Positions 33,091 to 42,500 of a DNA stretch of 64,000 nucleotides are shown here, piece by piece; the first letter of the stretch is position 1, and each line of letters starts with the position of its first letter. The stretch is from the NCBI RefSeq assembly GCF_025567095.1, contig NZ_JAOQJH010000004.1; one strand, written 5' to 3'. This DNA is from Anthropogastromicrobium aceti. GTDB taxonomy: Bacteria > Bacillota > Clostridia > Lachnospirales > Lachnospiraceae. The notes under the pieces are model-generated. The model was not told where the DNA came from. It did no database searches and was given only the letters and a program-made list of their open reading frames with translations. Both the position numbers and the translations under genes were made by a program.

Positions 33091-33816
33091 ATGGCAGACG
33101 AGATGGAACTTTTAAAAGAATGGATAAAGACAAGCAAAAACATTGTATTTTTCGGAGGGGCAGGCGTGTCAACCGAGAGCAATATCCCGGATTTTAGAAG
33201 CACAGACGGTCTGTATAATCAGGAATACGCCTATCCGCCTGAAACAATTCTTAGTCACAGCTTTTACAAAAAAAAGCCAGAGGAGTTTTTTAGGTTTTAT
33301 CGAAACAAAATGCTGTTTCCAAATGCACAGCCAAATGCAGCGCACAAAGCGCTTGCAAGGCTGGAGCAGCAGGGAAAATTAAAGGCAGTGATCACACAAA
33401 ACATTGATGGTCTGCATCAAAAGGCAGGAAGCAGGAAAGTGCTAGAGCTTCATGGAAGTGTGCTTCGAAATTATTGTGAGCACTGCGGCAGATTCTATAG
33501 CCTGGAAGATCTTATGGAAAAGAAAGAGTTAGTGCCAAAGTGTAACTGCGGCGGAATCATTAAACCGGATGTGGTTTTGTATGAGGAAAGTCTAAATCAG
33601 AAGACATTGGAGCAATCTGTGCGCTATATTAGTCAGGCTGACATGCTAATTGTAGGCGGAACATCGCTGACAGTATACCCAGCGGCAGGACTGATTGATT
33701 ATTACCGGGGAAACAAGCTTGTTTTAATCAATATGGCAGCGACAATGAGGGATGGCATAGCAGATTTGATTATAAAAAGAAAGATAGGAGAGGCACTTTC
33801 AGAGGCAGTAGAGTAA
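33091..33816 (+). CDS. cobB: NAD-dependent protein deacylase (sirtuin)
   Basis: The 241-residue SIR2-family protein shows 'GAGVSTESNIPDFRSTDGLY' (NAD-binding), 'TQNIDGLHQKAG', the catalytic His in 'VLELHGSVLRNYC', and a zinc module 'CEHC...CNCGG'. It removes acyl groups from lysine using NAD. It is class U/M-like bacterial in size. GGTGTG lies ahead of ATG 33091. Neighbours (S1 protein upstream by 27 bp, DUF951 downstream by 31 bp) suggest a shared transcript without an obvious functional link. Confidence 0.95.
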   Translation: MADEMELLKEWIKTSKNIVFFGGAGVSTESNIPDFRSTDGLYNQEYAYPPETILSHSFYKKKPEEFFRFYRNKMLFPNAQPNAAHKALARLEQQGKLKAVITQNIDGLHQKAGSRKVLELHGSVLRNYCEHCGRFYSLEDLMEKKELVPKCNCGGIIKPDVVLYEESLNQKTLEQSVRYISQADMLIVGGTSLTVYPAAGLIDYYRGNKLVLINMAATMRDGIADLIIKRKIGEALSEAVE

Positions 33817-33847
33817 GCTTTTACAGGCCTGTCTTAGGAGTATGAAA

Positions 33848-34030
33848 ATGGATTTTGAGGTTGGAGATAGAATTATCATGAAAAAACCGCACCCATGCGG
33901 AAGCAAGGAATGGGAAGTTTTGCGTGTTGGAATAGACTTTCGTATTCGCTGCTGTGGATGCGATCACCAGATCATGGTGCCTAGAAAGCTTGTAGAGAAA
34001 AACACGAAAAGTATTAAAAAGGCGGAATGA
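33848..34030 (+). CDS. DUF951 family protein
   Basis: This 60-residue protein reads 'MDFEVGDRIIMKKPHPCGSKEWEV...IRCCGCDHQIMVPRKLVE', the DUF951 pattern with conserved 'KKPHPCG' and 'C.GC'. ATG 33848 is chosen because AGGAG lies seven bases away; the ATG at 33842 is only one base from it. In other Firmicutes DUF951 genes sit beside rpsF, as here: rpsF follows after a large hairpin region. Function unknown. Confidence 0.85.
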   Translation: MDFEVGDRIIMKKPHPCGSKEWEVLRVGIDFRIRCCGCDHQIMVPRKLVEKNTKSIKKAE

Positions 34031-34041
34031 GAGTCCAAGAA

Positions 34042-34206
34042 AAGTTCACGGAACGCCCATTCACAAAACCGCACTAACGTGCTTTCGTTGCTTCGCAACT
34101 TTGTTTTGTTCATTAACGGGCGTTCACTTCGTTCAGCTGATTCGTCCAATCCTCATGCAAGCATGGGATTTGTACGAACACATCTGAACGAGTGAACTTT
34201 TTTATA
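34042..34206 (+). repeat. Extended palindromic element with terminator-like end
   Basis: An outer pair GAACGCCC (34051-34058) / GGGCGTTC (about 34118-34125) encloses GCACTAACGTGC and CGTTGCTTCGCAAC hairpins. A second arm GTTCACTTCGTTCAG pairs with CTGAACGAGTGAAC (about 34122-34199) around AATCCTCATGC/GCATGGGATT and runs into TTTTTTAT. The left part is shared with 48839 and 49132. It probably terminates the DUF951 transcript. Confidence 0.6.
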
Positions 34207-34215
34207 AAAAAGTGC

Positions 34216-34244
34216 TTGCATTTTCTTTGTAGATATGGTAAAGT
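34216..34244 (+). promoter_or_regulatory. Promoter of rpsF-ssb-rpsR
   Basis: TTGCAT (34216-34221), 17 bases, TAAAGT (34239-34244). The 70-base leader holds CTCC/GGAG hairpin pairing near 34277-34292; I could not match it with confidence to the known S6:S18-binding rpsF leader. Confidence 0.6.
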
Positions 34245-34319
34245 TAAAAACTGTGATGTAATATCATATCCTTGCTCTCCAGCAGGTGGAGGGCCAGAGA
34301 CCAGAAGGAGGTAGAAAAC

Positions 34320-34607
34320 ATGAATAAGTACGAGTTAGCAGTTGTATTAAGTGCAAAGCTTGAGGAAGAAGAGAGAGCTGCAGCAATCGAGAAGGTACAG
34401 GGCTACATCACCCGTTACAACGGCGTTGTTACCAACGTTGATGATTGGGGTAAGAAGAGACTGGCTTATGAGATTCAGAAGTCTAAAGAGGCTTACTATT
34501 ACTTCATCCAGTTTGATGGTGATGCAGAGTGTCCAGGTGAAGTTGAGAGACACATCCGCATTATGGAACCGGTTGTCAGATATCTTTGCGTTAAGCAGGA
34601 AGCGTAA
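34320..34607 (+). CDS. rpsF: 30S ribosomal protein S6
   Basis: The 95-residue protein begins 'MNKYELAVVLSAKLEEEE' and contains 'VTNVDDWGKKRLAYEIQK' and 'RIMEPVVRYLCVK', typical of S6. It binds S18 on the central domain of 16S rRNA. ATG 34320 follows AAGGAGG. First gene of the conserved rpsF-ssb-rpsR operon. Confidence 0.97.
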   Translation: MNKYELAVVLSAKLEEEERAAAIEKVQGYITRYNGVVTNVDDWGKKRLAYEIQKSKEAYYYFIQFDGDAECPGEVERHIRIMEPVVRYLCVKQEA

Positions 34608-34662
34608 GCAGGGCGCTTAGGCATCAGGCTTAAGCATTTTAGAAAGGGCATGGTTATTAACT

Positions 34663-35127
34663 ATGAATAAAGTTATTTTAATGGGAAGACTTACCCGAGA
34701 CCCAGAAGTTCGTTACTCACAGGGAGAACGCCAGATGGCTATTGCAAGATATACACTGGCTGTAGATCGCAGAGGACGCGCAAATACATCCAATGGTGAG
34801 CAGACAGCTGACTTTATTCAGTGTGTAGCATTTGACCGTTCAGCAGAGTTCGCTGAGAAATATTTTCATCAGGGAACAAAGCTAGTGGTTACCGGACGCA
34901 TTCAGACCGGCAGCTATACCAATAAGGATGGCCAGAAAGTTTATACGACAGATGTGATTGTTGAGGATCAGGAGTTTGCAGAGAGCAAGTCAGCAAGTGC
35001 AGGTTCAGACAATGGCGGTTACAGACCGGCAATGTCTCAGTCCAGACCAGAGCCGGCAAGCGCAGTTGCAAGCGGATTTATGAACATCCCAGACGGCGTA
35101 GAAGACGAAGGACTTCCATTTAACTAA
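34663..35127 (+). CDS. ssb: Single-stranded DNA-binding protein
   Basis: The 154-residue protein has an OB fold: 'MNKVILMGRLTRDPEVRYSQ', 'FIQCVAFDRSAEFAEKYFHQG' and 'GRIQTGSYTNKDGQKVYTTDV'. A Gly/Ser-rich linker leads to the acidic tip 'DEGLPFN', the usual protein-docking tail. It coats single strands in replication and repair. Its place between rpsF and rpsR is the standard Firmicute order. Confidence 0.97.
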   Translation: MNKVILMGRLTRDPEVRYSQGERQMAIARYTLAVDRRGRANTSNGEQTADFIQCVAFDRSAEFAEKYFHQGTKLVVTGRIQTGSYTNKDGQKVYTTDVIVEDQEFAESKSASAGSDNGGYRPAMSQSRPEPASAVASGFMNIPDGVEDEGLPFN

Positions 35128-35211
35128 TGATGTCAAAGACAGACGGAGAAAACGTCCATAATCAAAGCGAAAATCGCTTGATAGATTGAAAATCAAAAAG
35201 GAGAGAAGAAC

Positions 35212-35475
35212 ATGGCTTACAATAAGGCAGAAAAAACTGATTCCTCCATGAAGAGAAGAGCACCTCGCAGAAGAAAGAAGGTTTGCGTATTCTGTGGAGA
35301 GAACAACGGCGTTATCGATTACAAGAACGTTGCAATGTTAAAGAAGTATGTTTCCGAGAGAGGAAAGATCCTTCCGAGAAGAATTACCGGAACTTGTGCA
35401 AAGCATCAGAGAGCAATGACCGTAGCTATCAAGAGAGCTCGTCATATCGCACTTATGCCATATACAGTAGAGTAA
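35212..35475 (+). CDS. rpsR: 30S ribosomal protein S18
   Basis: The 87-residue basic protein has 'KVCVFCGENNGVIDYKNVAML', 'GKILPRRITGTCAKHQR' and 'RARHIALMPYTVE', the S18 signature. The 'CVFCGE...C' cysteines place it in the zinc-binding S18 form. It is last in the operon. Confidence 0.97.
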   Translation: MAYNKAEKTDSSMKRRAPRRRKKVCVFCGENNGVIDYKNVAMLKKYVSERGKILPRRITGTCAKHQRAMTVAIKRARHIALMPYTVE

Positions 35476-35523
35476 TCAGATATAAAAATAAAAAATCTGG
35501 TGTAATAACTAGATTATTGAAAG

Positions 35524-35551
35524 GAGCGCACGAAAGTGCGCTCTTTTTTTT
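35524..35551 (+). terminator. Terminator of rpsF-ssb-rpsR
   Basis: GAGCGCAC, GNRA loop GAAA, GTGCGCTC (35524-35543), followed by eight T. Confidence 0.93.
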
Positions 35552-35552
35552 A

Positions 35553-35675
35553 GAAGATACAATCACATCAGTTAAGATCAGCAAGGTAGATATCGCCGAT
35601 GGAGAGGAACTGGAAGGAGCAACTATCCAGCTCATCGATAAAGACAAATGCAGGGGCGGTGCCCTTCGTTTGTAA
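35553..35675 (+). pseudogene. Remnant of a SpaA/Cna-B-like surface protein
   Basis: Directly after the rpsR terminator one frame reads 'TSVKISKVDIADGEELEGA' followed by 'TIQLIDKDK' before a stop at 35675. This is the opening strand pattern of a Cna-B/SpaA prealbumin-like domain (KxSKVD...GxELxGAxxxLxDKD). Only about 40 residues remain, with no start, ribosome binding site, signal or LPxTG anchor, so it is a decayed fragment rather than a gene. Confidence 0.55.
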
Positions 35676-35680
35676 CACAA

Positions 35681-35709
35681 TTGACATATATTTGCATTTG
35701 CTTTATCAT
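35681..35709 (+). promoter_or_regulatory. Promoter of the DNA glycosylase gene
   Basis: TTGACA (35681-35686), 17 bases, TATCAT (35704-35709), 44 bases before the start codon. Confidence 0.75.
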
Positions 35710-35752
35710 GGTATTGTATGTGAAAAGTCGCATGCAGAAAGGAAATGTATCA

Positions 35753-36691
35753 ATGAGTGAGAATGTAAATGTAAGTGAGTATATAGAATCAAAATGTGTT
35801 CATGTTGAGGCAGAGTGCTTTGACCTTGAACAGATCATGGAGAGTGGACAATGCTTCAGAATTTATAAACTTTCTTTGCAGGAGCAGGAAAAGCTTTGCA
35901 AAAGCAAGGGTTTGGAGAAGTGTGAAAGCATGGCATGGTATCGAGTCATGGCTGCAGATAAAAAAGTTTTTGTTTGCCAGAATGGTGTCCATCTGATATT
36001 CTTTTGCAGCAAAGAGGAATACAAGCAGTTCTGGTGTCATTACTTTGATTTGGATTTTGATTACCGCAGTTATGAAAAGGCAATTGATGCGGATGACAAT
36101 TATCTAAAGTCTGCATTTGCATATGGAAAAGGTATCCGTATTTTGAACCAGGATCCATGGGAGATGCTCATCACCTTTATAATTTCACAAAGAAAAAATA
36201 TTCCAGCAATACGTCAGGCAGTGGAAAGCTTATCGACGACATGCGGAACATGTATAGATAAGGAAAATGAGTTTTTTGCATTTCCAACGCCAACGCAGCT
36301 AGCAGGATTAAGCTTGTCTGATCTGCAGGATCTTTCTTTGGGATATCGGGCAAAATATGTGTATGAAGCTGCCCAAAAGGTAGCATCCGGGGAATTAGAC
36401 ATAAAAAAATGGGCTATGCTTGGTGATGACGACTTGCATAAAGCACTTCTTTCATGTTATGGCGTTGGTGAAAAGGTTGCAAATTGTGTGGCGTTGTTTG
36501 GATATCATCGTATAGGTGCATTTCCAGTAGATGTATGGATTGATCGAATCCAGAAAACATATTATAACGGAAGCTTCCCAGTAGAAAAATACGAAGGATT
36601 TGCCGGTGTCATGCAGCAATATATGTTTTATTACGAAAGAAAAACGGCAGCAGATCATTCAAAAAAAGCACGTAAACAGTCGGAAAAATAG
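35753..36691 (+). CDS. OGG-type 8-oxoguanine DNA glycosylase/AP lyase
   Basis: ATG 35753 follows AAAGGAA; earlier in-frame codons have no site. The 312-residue protein has the OGG N-terminal domain ('VEAECFDLEQIMESGQCFRI') and the helix-hairpin-helix 'LLSCYGVGEKVANCVALFG' with catalytic Lys241, then the catalytic Asp260 in 'AFPVDVWIDR'. This matches the Lys/Asp pair of OGG1-type bifunctional glycosylases, which excise oxidised guanine. MutM-type enzymes are unrelated. The C-terminus is basic and disordered. Monocistronic by its promoter and by the CIRCE promoter that follows. Confidence 0.9.
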   Translation: MSENVNVSEYIESKCVHVEAECFDLEQIMESGQCFRIYKLSLQEQEKLCKSKGLEKCESMAWYRVMAADKKVFVCQNGVHLIFFCSKEEYKQFWCHYFDLDFDYRSYEKAIDADDNYLKSAFAYGKGIRILNQDPWEMLITFIISQRKNIPAIRQAVESLSTTCGTCIDKENEFFAFPTPTQLAGLSLSDLQDLSLGYRAKYVYEAAQKVASGELDIKKWAMLGDDDLHKALLSCYGVGEKVANCVALFGYHRIGAFPVDVWIDRIQKTYYNGSFPVEKYEGFAGVMQQYMFYYERKTAADHSKKARKQSEK

Positions 36692-36719
36692 AATAATTCA
36701 TATTTATTTCACACAAAAT

Positions 36720-36762
36720 TTAGCACTCTCACCTTGACAGTGCTAATGAAAAGGGGTATGAT
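36720..36762 (+). promoter_or_regulatory. CIRCE operator (HrcA site) overlapping the ftsH promoter
   Basis: TTAGCACTC-N9-CAGTGCTAA (36720-36746) matches the CIRCE consensus TTAGCACTC-N9-GAGTGCTAA with one mismatch. The promoter TTGACA (36734-36739), 17 bases, TATGAT (36757-36762) has its -35 inside the operator, the arrangement expected for HrcA repression of a heat-shock gene. Confidence 0.88.
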
Positions 36763-36821
36763 ACGAATAGGCTAAAATATGCCAAAAGCTTTGGAAATCC
36801 AAGGCAGAATGTGAGGTGCTT

Positions 36822-38675
36822 ATGGAAGTAGATGACAGGCCGAACAGGCCCAAAAAACCGATGCTGACCTATTGGGTCATTGCCATCATTGTGTTTTTGC
36901 TTTTAAATACATTTGTATTTCCGAATCTGTTTAGACGACAGGTAGAGCAGACGGATTACAGCACATTTCTCCAAATGATCGAGGAAAAGAACATTGGAGA
37001 AGTCAGCGTAGAAGATACGCAGATTACCTTCTCAGACAAGAGTGGTGAGCATATTTACAAGACAGGAACAATGAACGATCCTGATCTTGTAAATCGTCTT
37101 GAGGAAGCTGGTGCTGTATTTAGTAAGCCAATTGTTCAGCAGATGGGCATGCTTGAATATATGTTGATAAGTTATATTCTTCCAATTGCGCTTTTTGCTC
37201 TTTTGGGATGGTTTCTTTCCAGAAAAATGATGAGCAAGATGGGCGATGGAGAGAGCATGATGACCTTTGGCATGGGCGGCGGCTCCAAGAGCAATGCCAA
37301 AGTTTATGTAAAATCCGTTGATGGTATTAAATTTAAAGATGTTGCTGGAGAGGAGGAAGCCAAAGAACTTCTTCAGGAGATCGTTGATTTCCTTCATAAT
37401 CCGGAAAAGTATCGCGAGATTGGTGCGAAAATGCCAAAAGGTGCGCTTCTTGTAGGCCCTCCTGGAACTGGTAAGACAATGCTTGCCAAAGCAGTAGCTG
37501 GTGAAGCAGATGTTCCGTTCTTCTCCATTTCAGGTTCCGAATTTGTTGAGATGTTCGTTGGTATGGGTGCCGCAAAAGTAAGAGATCTGTTTAAACAGGC
37601 CAATGAAAAGGCTCCATGTATTGTTTTTATCGACGAGATTGATGCAGTTGGAAAGAAAAGAGAGAGTGGTCAAATCGGCGGCAATGATGAGCGTGAGCAG
37701 ACGTTAAATCAGCTGCTGTCAGAGATGGATGGTTTTGATGGTTCTAAGGGTGTTGTCATTTTGGCAGCGACAAACCGTCCGGAGTCTTTAGACCCTGCAC
37801 TTCTTCGTCCAGGCCGTTTTGACCGCCGTATTCCGGTTGAACTGCCTGATCTTAAGGGTCGTGAGGATATTTTGAAGGTACATGCGGCAAAGATTAAGAT
37901 TGCAGATAATGTTGACTTTAACGCAATTGCGCGAACAGCAGCAGGTGCATCTGGTGCTGAGCTTGCCAACATTGTTAATGAGGCAGCACTTCGTGCCGTC
38001 CGTGATGGAAGAAAATTTGCAACACAGACTGATTTAATGGAAAGTGTTGAAGTAGTTATTGCTGGTTATCAGAAAAAGAACCGTATTCTTTCAACGAAAG
38101 AAAAACTGATCGTTTCGTATCACGAGGTCGGACATGCGCTTGTAGCAGCGCTGCAGACAAATTCCGCACCAGTGCAGAAGATTACGATCATCCCGCGTAC
38201 ATCAGGTGCGCTTGGCTTCACAATGCAGGTTGATGAAGGCGAAAAGTATTTGATGACAAAGGAAGAACTTGAAAACAAGATTGCAACCTTTACTGGAGGA
38301 CGCGTGGCAGAGGAGCTTGTATTCGGAGATGTGACAACAGGTGCATCAAACGATATTGAGCAGGCAACGAAGCTTGCACGCGCGATTATCACAAGATATG
38401 GCATGAGTGAGTTCGGTATGGTAGCAATGGAAAGCTTAAATAATGTTTACTTAGGTGGAGACACCAGTATGAGCTGTTCACAGGAGACAGCTGCAAAGAT
38501 CGATGATCTTGTAGTGGCACTTGTGCAGAAGCAGTATGAAAAGGCAAAGAATCTTTTAAATAGTCATATGGACAAGCTTCATGAGATTTCAAAGTTCCTT
38601 TATGAGCACGAGACAATTACGGGTGAGGAATTTATGGAAATCTTAAATCGTCCACAGATTGTGGAGCAGGATTAA
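36822..38675 (+). CDS. ftsH: ATP-dependent zinc metalloprotease FtsH
   Basis: The 617-residue membrane AAA+ protease has two N-terminal membrane helices (about 15-35 and 106-127) flanking an extracellular domain. The AAA core carries Walker A 'GPPGTGKT' (212-219), Walker B 'CIVFIDEIDAVGKKR', the SRH 'ATNRPESLDPALLRPGRFDRR', and the zinc site 'HEVGH' (434-438). It extracts and degrades membrane and unstable proteins as a hexamer. ATG 36822 follows GAGGTG; GTG 36816 overlaps it. The Asn/Gly-rich loop 'GMGGGSKSNAK' precedes the AAA module. A CIRCE-controlled promoter makes it heat-inducible (inference). Confidence 0.96.
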   Translation: MEVDDRPNRPKKPMLTYWVIAIIVFLLLNTFVFPNLFRRQVEQTDYSTFLQMIEEKNIGEVSVEDTQITFSDKSGEHIYKTGTMNDPDLVNRLEEAGAVFSKPIVQQMGMLEYMLISYILPIALFALLGWFLSRKMMSKMGDGESMMTFGMGGGSKSNAKVYVKSVDGIKFKDVAGEEEAKELLQEIVDFLHNPEKYREIGAKMPKGALLVGPPGTGKTMLAKAVAGEADVPFFSISGSEFVEMFVGMGAAKVRDLFKQANEKAPCIVFIDEIDAVGKKRESGQIGGNDEREQTLNQLLSEMDGFDGSKGVVILAATNRPESLDPALLRPGRFDRRIPVELPDLKGREDILKVHAAKIKIADNVDFNAIARTAAGASGAELANIVNEAALRAVRDGRKFATQTDLMESVEVVIAGYQKKNRILSTKEKLIVSYHEVGHALVAALQTNSAPVQKITIIPRTSGALGFTMQVDEGEKYLMTKEELENKIATFTGGRVAEELVFGDVTTGASNDIEQATKLARAIITRYGMSEFGMVAMESLNNVYLGGDTSMSCSQETAAKIDDLVVALVQKQYEKAKNLLNSHMDKLHEISKFLYEHETITGEEFMEILNRPQIVEQD

Positions 38676-38943
38676 GCACAGATTTTGTCACAAAATAAAT
38701 GAATTTGACGATGATTGCAAAAGAGATTAAATTTACCGTCATATTTTTGATTAAAAAAATACAAAAAGTTAATAAAATGCTAATTTTATTCATTGTAATT
38801 ATTAAGAAAATGCGGTAATATAATCTCGTTGCCTTAGAAAAAAAGTATTGCCCACATGGCAGGATTTATTCTGGGAGCAAAAAAACAGCTGTAAAAACAG
38901 AAGATACTGTTGTCTAAATTAAGGTACAGAAAGGGATATCGTG

Positions 38944-39327
38944 ATGTTAGAATTAACAAACACAGAACAAGTGATCATGAAATGTATCTGGGAAATTGGT
39001 GACAATGTAGCTGTAGCAGACTTGTTAGAGCGTCTGAAGACAGAGTATGGTAAAGAGTATGCTAGAACAACAATTAGCGTATTTATGTCCTACCTGCGTG
39101 ACAAAGGCTATGTAACATATGAAAAGAGAAGTCATGCATATGTTTATAAACCATTAATCTCAGAACAAGATTATCAGAAAGAGTTGATGAAGCGCTATCA
39201 GAAGACTAGCTTTAGTGGTTCTGCGGTAGAGTTCATCCGTGCTTATCTTGACAGTCAGGAACTGACAGCCGAAGATCTTGAGGCTATTCGTGAACTGGTT
39301 GAGAAGAAGCAGCAGGAAGTAAAGTAA
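38944..39327 (+). CDS. BlaI/MecI-family transcriptional repressor (second copy)
   Basis: The 127-residue winged-helix regulator has 'LTNTEQVIMKCIWEIGDNV', recognition region 'EYARTTISVFMSYLRDKGYV', wing 'YEKRSHAYVYKPLI' and a C-terminal helical region ending 'LEAIRELVEKKQQEVK'. It is of the same length and layout as the 28780-29163 protein and clearly paralogous. ATG 38944 is placed eight bases after AAGGG. It stands alone in 270 bases of upstream AT-rich DNA without clear promoter and no BlaR1-like partner, so signal and targets are unknown. Confidence 0.87.
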   Translation: MLELTNTEQVIMKCIWEIGDNVAVADLLERLKTEYGKEYARTTISVFMSYLRDKGYVTYEKRSHAYVYKPLISEQDYQKELMKRYQKTSFSGSAVEFIRAYLDSQELTAEDLEAIRELVEKKQQEVK

Positions 39328-39358
39328 AATACAAAATGAGTAATAAGCAATAAGAAAG

Positions 39359-39387
39359 GGAATCACCGCAAGGTGGTTCCTTTTTAT
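39359..39387 (+). terminator. Terminator after the second BlaI-type gene
   Basis: GGAATCACC, loop GCAA, GGTGGTTCC (39359-39380), then TTTTT. Confidence 0.88.
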
Positions 39388-39396
39388 GTGGCGGGA

Positions 39397-39425
39397 TTGT
39401 CAAAAGTGTGGTAAACTGGTATGGT
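39397..39425 (+). promoter_or_regulatory. Promoter of the phosphotransferase-amidotransferase fusion gene
   Basis: TTGTCA (39397-39402), 17 bases, TATGGT (39420-39425), about 80 bases before the start codon. Confidence 0.6.
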
Positions 39426-39505
39426 AGAAAAAAAACAGATACACTCGTGATATAGATCTGGATAAAAAATAGACAAAGCAGTACAGGCAAGGGAGGACAT
39501 GCAAT

Positions 39506-42500
39506 ATGGCGAATCGTATCAATAAGATTATTTCGACAAAGGCAAATACATTGTATGCGATGAAAAACCTGATCAAAAAGGCAAGCATTGAGGAAATGTA
39601 TATCCTTAGAGTTGAAGACTTCTGGCGCAATAAAAATCAAGTCTGCACAGAGATTATGGAAAAATTTGGTGGCTGCAGAATCGTTGTGCGAAGCTCCTCT
39701 ACGCAGGAAGACTGTATGAAGTCCTCTAATGCAGGACATTATAAAAGTATTCTTGATGTAGATTCAGCGAGTCGTGCGCAGATCGTAGAATCAATCGAGG
39801 CTGTAATTCAGTCATATGAAAAAGATATAAAGGGTATTTCAAATGAGCAGGTACTGATCCAGCGCCAGGCAATGGACGTGTGTGTCAGCGGTGTTGTCTT
39901 TTCACGTGACTTAAAAGGAAAGAGACCATATTATCTTGTTAATTACGATGACTTGGGGTCAACAGACAGTGTAACAAGCGGTCGTGGCGGCAAAACGCTT
40001 TGGATTGCGAGAAATGTTTCACTTTATCAGCTTGAGGAGCGCTGGCGCAATTTGATTACAGCAGTAACAGAAGTAGAGAGCATCATAGAGGATATTCCGC
40101 TTGATATTGAATTTGCCATAGACAGCCATAATCAGGTGATTCTATTTCAGGTTCGTCCGCTTGCAGCAGGCTATCGTGAAGGACGTTATATTGATGATTA
40201 TTCTTTCTTTGCAAGAAAGGGCCAGATTCGCCGGGAGTATGAGGAGCACCTTGATGCAATTACAGGAAAGCCGATGAAGCTTTCTGATATGGCTTTTTGG
40301 AATCCATCTGAGATCATTGGAAGCAATCCAAGGGCGTTAGATTATTCACTGTACCGCGAGATCATAACGCATCATGCATGGAATGAAGGAATCCGTACAT
40401 TAGGCTATCGTGCATTTAATGAGGATCTTATGTATCAGGTTGGAAATAAGCCATATATTAACTTGACATATTCCTATTATTCACTGATTCCAGCAAGTAT
40501 TCCGGAACCGCTCGCACTTCGTCTTGTTCAGTATTATCAGACAAGGCTTGAGGAAGACCTTTCTGCACACGATAAAATTGAGTTTGAGATCATTTTCAGC
40601 AGCTATGATTTTATGACGGAAGAAAATTCAAAGAGATTGCTTCGTTATGGTTTTACCGAGGAAGAACGTAAACTTCTTGTGCGCGAAGTAAAAAAGCTTA
40701 CGATTGATGCTGTAATGAATCAGGAAAAGATTTTAAAAGAAGATCTTGAAGCACTAAAGCGTCTTGAAAATTGCCGTGAGGAAATTGAAAAGCTGTTGTA
40801 CCAAGATGTGTCAATTGACAGAATCATCGACAGTATTTTGACTTTGTTAAAAGAAATTCGCACAAATGGTACTCCGCAATTTGCCCGCCAGGCAAGACTT
40901 GCCTTTATCGCAAGAGCATTTCTTCGCACGCTTGTAGATGCTGGCTACTATACAAGTGAAAATGTGGATACTTTCATGCAGGGAATTTCTACAGTATCAT
41001 CAGAATTTAACGATGATTTTGAGCGCTTTTCTGAGGGTCTTATAAGCCGCGAGGAGTTTAACTTTAAGTATGGACATCTTCGAAGCGGCACATATGATAT
41101 TCGTTCAGACCGCTATGATGCGATGAATTTTCGCCCTGCGCCATCGCGTATTAAAAAAGATAAGGTAAAGATTCAAAAAGATCTTGATATCAGTATTTTG
41201 ACGCAGGCTCTGGAAGATACACAGCTTGATGTGCCTGCAGAGCGTATGGCAAAATTTTGGATCAGCGCAATTGAACAGCGAGAGTATTTTAAATTTGAAT
41301 TTACAAAATCGCTTAGTATGGTATTAGAACTGATTCGTAAGCTTGGCTCAATTTTGGAGATTCGTACTATGGATTTGTCTTGGCTGTGTGTAGATGACTT
41401 TAAGCTATATGAGTCAGGCTGTGATCCAGAAAATTTAAAAAAGCTTTGGATGAAGCTAATCACAAAGCGGCGTCGTTTAAATCATGACAGTCGATTAATT
41501 CTTCTTCCAGAAGTTATTTTGTCAGGTGCGAGCGTAGATGTGATTCCTGTGTATGAGGCACGCCCTAATTTCATCACGGCAAAGACAGTCGAGGGCGAGG
41601 TAGTGTTGCTTGATGAGGAGCCGGATGCTGATATCACTGGAAAAATTGTTGTAGTGCCAAAGGCTGACCCAGGCTACGAATGGATTTTTACAAAAAATAT
41701 CAAAGGATTTATCACAAAGTACGGTGGTGCAGCTTCTCATATGGCAATTCGCTGCGCAGAATTTAATATTCCGGCAGCAATCGGCTGCGGCGAGAAAATT
41801 TACGATACAGTATCACAGCTTGACTATTTGGAGATGGACTGCAGAAATGGTCTGATCAAGGAAGGCATTCAATATACAAATCTCCATGCACTTATCACGC
41901 AGAGAGAGGGTGTCAACGATTACGGAGATCCAACCGATATACTAGAGGCTGGATATGTTGAATTTTATGAGTCTATTGGTTTTATTCCGCGTCCTGTTGC
42001 AAACCATACTAAAAACTTCGAGCGTTTGTTTGATGAAAAAATAGATCTTTTGATTGTAGTTGGCGGCGGTGCACTTGGACCGCAGTGGTATGACCGTAAA
42101 CATGAGGAAACGGTACAGCCATACCGTGATAAGATGGAAGAAAAGCTTATTCACTACTGTGTTAATCATGGAATACCGATTATAGGTACATGCCGAGGCA
42201 TGCAGTATGTGAATGTTCTATTCGGTGGAAAACTGGCATATCATCCTGATCTGCCGTGTCCTAGAGAGCGCGGTGAGGATCATAAGGTACGTTTGCTAAA
42301 AGAAAATCGAAGCATTTACGTTAACAATTATCATAAGGATGTCATTTTCGAGGATGCACTTGCAGACTGCTTTGAGCCGCTTGCAATAGATGAAGATAAT
42401 CACACCATCGAGGCATATCAGTCTGAACAGATGAAGATTTTAGGTGTTCAGTGGCATCCAGAGCGAAAATTTGGCCATGCGGATGGAATTGATGAGACGC

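Noticed and set aside
34245..34319. S6:S18-binding regulatory structure in the rpsF leader
   Set aside because: A short CTCC/GGAG hairpin is present, but the diagnostic bulge and loop bases could not be recognised.
39284..39739. 151-codon minus-strand frame over the start of the fusion gene
   Set aside because: It overlaps two well-supported + strand genes and a terminator, and lacks a ribosome binding site.
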